Below are positions 20,670-26,812 of a stretch of DNA of 26,812 nt, in pieces. The first letter of the stretch is position 1, and each line of letters opens with the position of its first letter. The position numbers were made by a program, and so were the translations under genes. The stretch comes from Isoetes engelmannii (taxonomy: Eukaryota > Streptophyta > Lycopodiopsida > Isoetales > Isoetaceae), in assembly GCA_011763485.2 (NCBI GenBank), contig JAANSK020103351.1:1-26812 (forward strand), in the 5' to 3' direction. The notes below the pieces were generated by a model, which saw nothing but the letters and a program-made list of their open reading frames with translations, made no database searches and had not been told where the DNA came from.

Positions 20670-21482
20670 ATGGAAGGTCACGGTTTGGAGAGGGAATTTG
20701 GGACAGACGTTTGCTGCATGCCGTTCTTGTCGGAATCTTGGAGGAGGCAGCGGACTTGCATGCTGGATGATGGAAGCGCAGGGTTAGTTATCTTCCCGTG
20801 TCTGTCTTTCTTTAGTTTCAGTGTGTTGTTTCTGTTTTGCGGTCTATAGATATGAGGAAGGCTGCAAGCCTGAAGGTTCGTGTGTACAGTATGTTATGCC
20901 TGCAGCCGGAGAGTAGTAGCGCTCTTGAATGTAGGAAATCAGTGAGGGATGTGGAGAATGCAGGAATTGGGTTTGGTGCAGGGCATAGCAATTGCTTTAA
21001 CATATTTGTGGGTGGCCAGGGCAGATTCGATAGTGGTGATAGCCTAGGCCTGATGCCACTAGTTTTGTCCCATGCTCCTACTGTTCTCAATGTAGGTGGT
21101 GCTGCTAAGAGTAGAGAAACTTGCAACCCTTTGAAGAGCCCTTTGCCTTTAGTACAGACACCTGAGCCATGTGTTCCAATTGCCCATGTGTTTGAGGATA
21201 GAAGACCTTTCCTATTTCCAGAGACACCGTAGAAGAGTTGGTTCTTCGAGGTGTCTCGCGTGGTCGAGGTAGAGGTGGTGGTAGGGGGAGAGGGAGAAGC
21301 AAGGGTGTCAGCATCTCTGAGTGTGACGAGGATGCCTGGCTTCGAGAATCTGCTGGAGCCGGAGTTACATATGTTAGTAGAGAAGAGGTGGACAGGGAGG
21401 ATGACGAAGGGGAAGGAGAACTCGTACCTTGTTGGAAGAACATGTGGGCGAGGATATTGCCGGTGGAGGTGGGGAAGAGGTA
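20670..21482 (+). pseudogene. N-terminal region of the Rep-like transposase gene (disrupted)
   Basis: Open pieces precede the Rep domain. A first exon-like frame starts MEGHGLEREFGTDVCCMPFL (ATG 20670) and ends near a donor-like ggGTTAGT at 20783. A second frame opens with MRKAASLKVRVYSMLCLQPE and runs to a stop at 21230-21232. A third reads RGVSRGRGRGGGRGRGRSKG and then acidic SREEVDREDDEGEGELV up to a stop at 21481. The Arg/Gly run resembles a nucleic-acid-binding RGG stretch. Frames do not join cleanly: either introns or frameshifts separate them. I cannot assign domains here, and treat it as the disordered N-terminal part by position only. Confidence 0.4.
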
Positions 21483-22105
21483 GTGGACATCCCTTCTGTG
21501 TTGGATGTGTTTGTTACAATTGTATTTGGAGGTGCAGATGTACCTCTCTCTTTATGAGAGAATGGTGGAATTCATGCGACTGAATTGCAAAGCGGGAGTG
21601 GTTGCTTTGGAGTGGTTGGAACGAAAGGAGACCCGCAGGTGCAATTATTCTTTGCAAGGCATCGAATGGAGCGAGGTTGCACTGCTTCGAAAGTATTGTG
21701 GGCTATTGCCTTAAGGATCTTGGCAAGCTACACTTCAAGGTGCACCTCCATAATGTCACGGCAGATCAGGTGAAGGCTGGCAAAGAGTTGTACGTCTTAT
21801 ATGGAGCTAGAGAGTTGAAACATTTAATCATTTTGGACAGCAGAAACATTATAGGTAGAGCTTTCCCCTATCTCTGTTACCATGCCGGGCGCTTTAGAAC
21901 TGCGTCGTTTATACATGCCGTCAAATGTATGCTTCAAACTGCTAAGTTTCAGCTGGTTAGCTCATGGGTTCTACCCAATAATTCCGCCTTTATTTCCCTT
22001 GAGTGTGTACAGGCGGCGTGGCGTATAATGTTGTCGCCAGAGCATTGCTCCTACAAAGACGGCAAATGGCTTTATTTGGTAGCCAACCTGGAATTGGGCC
22101 CGTGA
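21483..22105 (+). pseudogene. Rep-class HUH endonuclease domain (disrupted)
   Basis: Frame 3 gives VDIPSVLDVFVTIVFGGADV (motif I-like strand) to 21554. Frame 1 continues SLYERMVEFMRLNCKAGVVA. Frame 3 resumes with GVVGTKGDPQVQLFF, where the HUH/HUQ motif is expected but both His are replaced (Asp 21630-21632, Gln 21636-21638). Frame 2 then carries VGYCLKDLGKLHFKVHLHNV with the YxxK motif at 21704-21715, followed by AGKELYVLYGARELKHLIIL and FIHAVKCMLQTAKFQLVSSW to TGA at 22103. Rep enzymes nick single-stranded DNA with the motif III Tyr while HUH binds metal. At least four frame changes and the lost His pair mean it is inactive as read. The identification rests on motif order, so a distant HUH relative is possible. 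Confidence 0.6.
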
Positions 22106-22308
22106 GAAAGATTGACAAGAGACGAAGAAGGATGTGGGATCATGTGGACAGTTTCGAGGATGTGGAAGACGGCCTTGCTAATGGCAGAAGTGCCGATGAA
22201 TTCGTGTTTGCAAACAGTGGTGTTTGCCCACCCTCTCCAGATATCCCTCTGCCTGACACATATTTTATTCCCTTCGACATGCGTGATTGGGAATGTGATA
22301 TAGGATGA
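22090..22308 (+). pseudogene. Rep-like transposase, region after the Rep domain
   Basis: Frame 1 runs from RKIDKRRRRMWDHVDSFEDV through FVFANSGVCPPSPDIPLPDT to YFIPFDMRDWECDIG before TGA at 22306. It continues the Rep-domain reading after a one-base frame change at about 22085-22105. RKIDKRRRR is a good nuclear-localisation-like cluster. A donor-like GTGATA at 22295 pairs with ttgcag at 22373-22378. That 84-base intron would join codons in phase to the next exon and avoid the TGA. Confidence 0.45.
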
Positions 22309-22378
22309 GATGGTAGACTACTTGATATGTGAAATTCATGTGTTCTATTGTGCTCAGTTTGTTGGATGTTTGTTGCAG

Positions 22379-22788
22379 GTGTCCAAGGCGGTGCTGATGT
22401 GAGTAATGTACGTAATGCAGAGCGGGAGATCGTCGTCATTAGCGATAGTTCAACAAATTCCACGTCGGAGGCGCATTCCAATGTGGAGTCTGGTAGGAGA
22501 GAAGATCCGGATAGTGCACGTGGTTTGCTAGAAGGAGCAGAGGAATCTGTCAGGAGCATCTGTGACGCTATACAGCACCTTCGTTTAGATCTTGCAGAAA
22601 CACTGGAGCGTATTCAGTTGGAGATTGAGTTCCTGGAAGAACATGGCATGTTAGAGGCTGCTGTTCTTCGCCCGCACCTTAATCTTTGCAGAGGGCTCTT
22701 ACTTCGTGAGCTCCGAGAACTTGAAGTTCTCAGGCATCGACATGATCATGGACAGCCCCTTCCAAAGCGTAGGAACATTGGTCTCTGA
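22379..22788 (+). pseudogene. Probable last exon of the Rep-like gene, helical C-terminus
   Basis: After a good 3' splice site (tgttgcag) the frame reads VQGGADVSNVRNAEREIVVI, a Ser/Asn-rich acidic part, then SVRSICDAIQHLRLDLAETL, ERIQLEIEFLEEHGMLEAAV and LRELRELEVLRHRHDHGQPL, ending PKRRNIGL and TGA at 22786-22788. The second half is strongly helical with heptad-like Leu/Ile spacing (coiled-coil candidate), followed by a PKRR basic tail. The exon is open throughout, unlike the Rep part. The role is unknown: oligomerisation or nuclear targeting of the transposase would fit. It could also be an independent small gene. Confidence 0.45.
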
Positions 22789-23326
22789 AAACTGTGTGGA
22801 TTCGTGTATATGTGCAGGTGTCTTGCACAGTCATGGAGAACCTAGCCAGTTTGATGTCTCTTGAGTTTTATGTGTCTTCAGTTTGTGTGGAATTCTGCGG
22901 TTTCATGTACATATGCGGGCTGTGGGAGTAGACGTTGATATCCTCTCCGGTTGTTTAATCGCTGCTATTGTATAATTTGGTGGCCTATATTTCACTGTTT
23001 GCACGTCCCTGTGTTGAATGGTACTTATTAGACTTGTATAATTGATGTTGTTATGTATCAGAAATACCTAACACCAGTGTATTCATGCGTTTAATACTCT
23101 TCTACATGTCGGTGGTGTAGACTTAGTTATTTAGATGTCACTCTATATTTTGCCGGTTGCACACATGTATGTTCAATGGTTTCTCTTGGAAACTAGGAGC
23201 ACCATGAAAAGTGTCAAATTAAAATCCGCTGTAAAGAAAAGGGGCCGTTGATCTAGCATCAAATACCGAATATCCAAGGGATTAACGGCTTCTATTGAAA
23301 TCGCAAACAGTCGCCGTTATTAAGAT
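22789..23326 (+). other. 3' non-coding part of the Replitron-like element
   Basis: Non-coding, TG-rich sequence (repeated tgtgtgg, tgtatatgtg and gtgtctt words) between the last exon and the right direct repeat. It contains the subterminal hairpin at 23244-23289. No polyadenylation signal of good match was noted. Confidence 0.5.
23244..23289 (+). repeat. Subterminal hairpin of the Replitron-like element
   Basis: gccgttgatc (23244-23253) pairs with gattaacggc (23280-23289): a 10-bp stem with one G-T wobble and a 26-base loop. It ends 37 bases before the right direct repeat. Rolling-circle elements often carry a hairpin near the end where strand transfer stops. Confidence 0.55.
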
Positions 23327-23341
23327 ATGGTGGATTGCCCA
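23327..23341 (+). repeat. Right direct repeat of the Replitron-like element
   Basis: atggtggattgccca, identical over 15 bases to 20483-20497; the flanks then differ (gtaac versus ctatt). See the left repeat. Confidence 0.6.
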
Positions 23342-24306
23342 CTATTGTGCGTGTTTCCATATTGCACTAGCATGGCATAAAAATTGGGATAGCATAGCAT
23401 CGCATATACATAGCATAAAACATTCTAGTTTTCGTACTTATTCAGCCAACTCTTAGATTCAAACTTAAGCCTAAGTTAACTTTAAGAAAGTTGAAAGGTG
23501 AAGGAGAATTGATCCATTTTGCGATGTTGCCCACCCTTTCAAATAATAGTTCTTTTTTAGGCCAGAGTGAACAAGAATGCATCAATGGCTTGCCCGTTGG
23601 AGAACCCATTGATGTGTCACCAACCACGTACCATTATAATTATCACAGAAGTATCAAAAGCGTGTTTGTTGCACAAAAAATATAAAGGTCATGATGGGGC
23701 ATACAAATTAAAAAAAAAAAAAATATTAAAACTAGTAGTAAGGCAAGCTTGGAGCAAAATGTTGAGTAGATGGAGATGAATGAATGAAACATAAAAAGAC
23801 ATAATTCAATTTGTAATAAGCATAGCTCTTACATGTAAAAGGAGATTGCGAGTTAAGTTCTAATTTACTTAAGTGGCATATGCAACATAGTAGGTGCCAT
23901 TTGAAAGGATTTACCGAAAACTAGGTTTAACATGGATCCGAAAACCACCGACGTATCTCACATGTTTCTTCATTTATTCTCAACCTTGCGAGGGTTGAAA
24001 GAATTATTATTTTACTCCACATGTCAGATAGGGTAAATTTTAAGGACCCTATATGTTTTTCTATTCAAATTAAGGTTGGCTAAACCTATGAAAATCAAAA
24101 GTTCATAGATTTTCTTTTGGCAAAATTTGATAAAATGAAACCCTTTAGTTATCTTCCCACTTGGCTAAGATGTAGAAACTATATGATGTGAAAATTCTTG
24201 TGTTGGCGAGTTTTTTGTTGGTAGCTAAAGTGCAACTATTTAACTTCAAATTTTGGGCACTCATTAGTACATGAATGACAACTGGTTCGATATGCTTCTA
24301 TTAGAA

Positions 24307-24350
24307 AACACCACTTGGAGGAACACAGAACACCATTTGGAGGAACACAT
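24307..24350 (+). repeat. Tandem repeat, 22-bp unit, two copies
   Basis: aacaccayttggaggaacac plus two bases, twice, with two mismatches between copies. Non-coding. Confidence 0.85.
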
Positions 24351-24878
24351 ATATTATGTTGGGGTCAAATGCATCCAAATGGCTAACTTGGTACACGAAG
24401 CCCTTTAGGGTCAACAATTGCAAGAATAAATCACTATCACTTAAACCTTAAAGTGCTCACTACAAAACATTCTCTATAATATAGCTAATGGCGTTTTCTA
24501 ACTGAAAGAGGTCCCTAAATAGATTCAACATGGCTATTTGAATTGATCAGGGCACACCTAATCAACTTCAGAGAAAGCGATTCAGCATGCCAATGGTGCA
24601 ATCAATCCTGGCTAAACCCTAGATATCCAAAATTTCCCCCCTTTTGGAATGGCTAAATTATTTGTTTTCTTAGAAAATGACCTTCATTAACTTTAGCCAC
24701 GAAATTTGACTAAAGGTCTAAAAAATAGCCATTTGGCGAATTTTAGCCACTCTTTAATACCCTGATGTGAGGCTATAGATGATGATGGTATATCAGATAT
24801 GGTTTGTTATTAATGCCACAAGGGAACCCACAGAAGTTTATGACTAGACTGGAATGGAATTCATCTTTTGATGACAAC

Positions 24879-24970
24879 GCTGTTAACAATATACTTGCAT
24901 AAATTAAGGGATCTTAGATCGTCTACGTTGTCAACAATGCACATGCGTAAGTTAAGCGATCTTAGATCAT
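24879..24970 (+). repeat. Imperfect tandem repeat, about 47-bp unit, two copies
   Basis: Copies at about 24879-24922 and 24926-24970 share the words aacaat, tgcrtaa, ttaagsgatcttagatc. Several substitutions separate them, so the duplication is old. Each copy contains the inverted word gatcttagatc. Confidence 0.7.
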
Positions 24971-25463
24971 ATCTTGCATAATGTTGCGAATGATTTCATA
25001 CCCTATTGAAGCACTTCTGCTTTCCATATAAATGTCTAGGCAGCTAGCAATATCCATGTGTTTCCACATAGGACTAGTTTGCCTCCTTATATAGATGGTT
25101 CAAACACAAATTTGTGATAAGCCTTTCGTGATTCAATTCGTTGGACACTATATTCACGTGTGATAGTAACTCTAATATTGCTATCTTCTCCACTATGCAA
25201 TAATGAAAATCATGACTCCCTACTTTGGCAGCAAACTAGCACTAAATTAGCCTTCTGTTTGCCACCTTGTGCCATGTCAAAGATCCTTATAACGACAACA
25301 TTGTAAGATTGTTGCAATTTTGTCTAGTGCCTCATGCCCATATGTTTTTCCACCATGCGCTATCAATATTTGAAAGCAATCAATATAAAAAGGCATAGTC
25401 AAGTTGTATGTACTACCGATTAGAATGGATAGCAATCAAACTTATATAGACTACAAACAATAC

Positions 25464-25845
25464 CTTTTCTGTAACAAGAGCTTTCATAGCATCAATTAGA
25501 TGTTGTAAAATTCTCTGCATATAGACAGTCGAAGATAAAACCTGCATATTGTCTATATATTTTAATAAATATACAATAACTTAGAGCAAGCAAAGCCAAC
25601 ACTCCCTGCGCACCTTTCGGAGCTCATGCAAGAAGGTGAAGATGCACGATTAATAGGATAGAGATGTTGGTTAAGAAGGGGATAAGCATCCCCCTCTTGC
25701 AGGTGATGGGAAATAAATTGGCGAAAGCCCGGAACAACTCCACCTATAACAGATCCAACAACATTTCTTACTGTGTTTAGCTCTACAATAGATGCCACTG
25801 AAGCCTTAAGGACCTTAGTACTACCTCTTCCTTTATGATAACCTC
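25464..25845 (-). pseudogene. Exon-like pieces of an unrecognised gene
   Basis: A 78-base minus-strand piece (25541-25464) has clean borders (tatgcag before, GTATTG after), keeps phase 0 and encodes VLSSTVYMQRILQHLIDAMK plus ALVTEK, helical in character. Above it, about 25845-25614 is open and reads YHKGRGSTKVLKASVASIVE, LNTVRNVVGSVIGGVVPGFR, QFISHHLQEGDAYPLLNQHL and so on to SCMSSE. The obvious donor there (AAAG|GTGCGC) leaves phase 2, which does not fit the next piece, so the two may not be joined as drawn. I do not recognise the family. It may be the end of a real gene entering from beyond the window, or a decayed one. Confidence 0.3.
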
Positions 25846-26812
25846 ACATACTACAGTTGTACTGCTGCCCTCAACCCAATTTATTGTTGTATGCTTTTAT
25901 CTGCACAAACGTTACATGCACAAGAAATGCATTTGTTAATACACCAAAAATACTTCTTTACAAGTACTTGAAAAAAAAGATAAAGGAACTAAATAGTAAT
26001 GAAAGTACTAAAGGAATTGGTAATGAATAGAGTTTTCCCTTAATGAACTGCTCCACATCCATACTTAATAGCATAGCCTCAAAGAAGAAGAATAAATTAA
26101 CCAAGTCTGAGCAGAATTTGAGATCATGGAAGTAATTATACATGTTAGAGCTGACATGTAGGCACTATAGCAGATATGTAGCAGATACTGAAGACAACCC
26201 CATGGACATGGCTTTGATTCCTGCATTGGATTACCGGTAACAACAAGCTGGAATGCTCAACTAGATACGCACACTCTTGGAATTCTCTTTAAACATTTGA
26301 AAAGTCTGGCATGAATTAAACCATACAAAACCTGCATTGCAATTGACTATATTAAACACTTTTAGAAGATAGAGAATAACAAAAAAAAGATAGAGTATAA
26401 TAAAGGCTGCTATGAACAACCACCATATGAACTTCTTTTAAAAGTATTTTCTGGGATAAAACTTGGGTTGGGATTGCGCAGCAGCTTGTCTAATCACTCT
26501 CATTATGTAAAATATGTTGCACCTGAATTCCATAGTTTTGGAATAAGAGTAATAATGACGCATCCCGGCAATGGAACAGGCATTGCAAAGTTATGCACAA
26601 CATTTTGGCAAGAAAAGATGCATTAGAGGATCGCTGGGGTCTCTTAAAGCCCTCCTAAGCGCATCCTTTTTTAGATTTATTTGGGTACCCGAACCTCCAG
26701 CTTTGGGCAAAAAGCTCCGCCGAACCTGAACCGAGCCTGTGGGTCGGCCTACCTAACCTGTTAAACCTCATTATTATGGGCTGTTTTTGCACTCATTATT
26801 GTTAAATCCCCC
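25846..26812. other. Right edge of the window, unassigned
   Basis: Mostly AT-rich. Two minus-strand pieces could be exons of the same unknown gene: near 26040-26085 (AMLLSMDVEQFIK after cttctttgag) and near 26524-26590, which ends at the donor-like TTCAG|GTGCAA. Neither has both borders convincing. The last 150 bases (26660-26812) are more GC-rich, with repeated gaacc/gcctacc words. They may be the start of another repeat that continues outside. Confidence 0.4.

Larger units (their letters stand above)
20483..23341 (+). mobile_element. Replitron-like (Rep/HUH) DNA element, decayed, about 2.86 kb
   Basis: The interval is bounded by an identical 15-bp direct repeat. It contains coding remnants with Rep-class HUH motifs in order (motif I VFVTIVF, a degenerate motif II, motif III YCLK) and a hairpin 38 bases inside the right repeat. 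Replitrons are described as eukaryotic transposons with a one-tyrosine Rep domain, no fused helicase and short direct repeats at or near their ends, abundant in non-seed plants. This interval fits all those points. No helicase (as in Helitrons) and no terminal inverted repeats were seen. The transposase is disrupted, so this copy is not autonomous as read. Confidence 0.55.
23342..25463. other. Intergenic stretch with short repeats, no gene recognised
   Basis: AT-rich DNA without a convincing frame. It contains an agcat-rich patch (about 23389-23421), an A-run near 23710-23722 and the two tandem repeats listed separately. A minus-strand piece at about 25290-25365 reads AHGGKTYGHEALDKIATILQ before a stop, in front of exon-like pieces at 25464-25845. 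It could be part of the same unknown gene or pseudogene. Confidence 0.5.

Noticed and set aside
22112-22559. Overlapping frames on both strands as additional genes in the Replitron-like element
   Set aside because: They overlap the better-supported frame 1 reading and show no domain; the minus-strand Ser-rich frame is a complement effect.
20483-23341. Helitron as the identity of the Rep-bearing element
   Set aside because: Only one motif III tyrosine is visible, no helicase follows, and the ends are direct repeats rather than TC...CTRR termini.
1-26812. tRNA, rRNA, CRISPR array or prokaryotic operon
   Set aside because: No tRNA-like A/B boxes with a fold, no rRNA words and no regularly spaced repeats were seen; introns and plant gene families show a nuclear eukaryotic sequence.

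Overview
This is nuclear DNA of a land plant. The two intact genes have many short GT-AG introns and encode plant-type proteins, and the AT-rich spaces between them are full of decayed transposable elements. The element types (a Rep/HUH 'Replitron-like' element, reported at high copy in non-seed plants, and a Crypton-like tyrosine recombinase) lean towards a non-seed plant such as a fern, lycophyte or bryophyte. That placement is an inference; the sequence gives no species-level marker.

Layout. 1-967 has no recognisable gene. 968-2480 (- strand) is a broken Ty3/gypsy retrotransposon with gag/zinc knuckle, protease and the beginning of reverse transcriptase. 2481-5112 is intergenic, with short repeats and a GC-rich palindrome. 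5113-7787 (- strand) is an intact 11-exon gene for an ARG1-type DnaJ protein (407 aa). 8552-9530 (- strand) is a decayed LINE reverse transcriptase. 10050-15037 (- strand) holds two tandem units of about 2.4 kb. Each carries a disabled multi-exon gene whose remnants read like a Crypton-type tyrosine recombinase. 15775-20135 (+ strand) is an intact six-exon gene for a plant GH10 xylanase with three CBM22 modules (926 aa). 20483-23341 (+ strand) is an element of about 2.86 kb bounded by an exact 15-bp direct repeat. It carries a frameshifted Rep-class HUH endonuclease gene and a subterminal hairpin. 23342-26812 is mostly unassigned, with short tandem repeats and a few exon-like pieces on the - strand.

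The two host genes do not form a pathway: one concerns gravity signalling and membrane trafficking, the other cell-wall xylan. They are separated by transposon debris of four classes (gypsy, LINE, Crypton-like YR and Replitron-like HUH). The most interesting parts are the last two classes. Both are DNA elements that move with enzymes other than DDE transposases, and in both the ends or unit boundaries can be proposed from the sequence itself.

Limits: everything was read by eye. Exon boundaries of the two host genes agree in phase across every junction and are well supported. Exon models of the decayed elements are partial. Family assignments of the Crypton-like and Replitron-like remnants rest on motif order and remembered family patterns, not on a database search.
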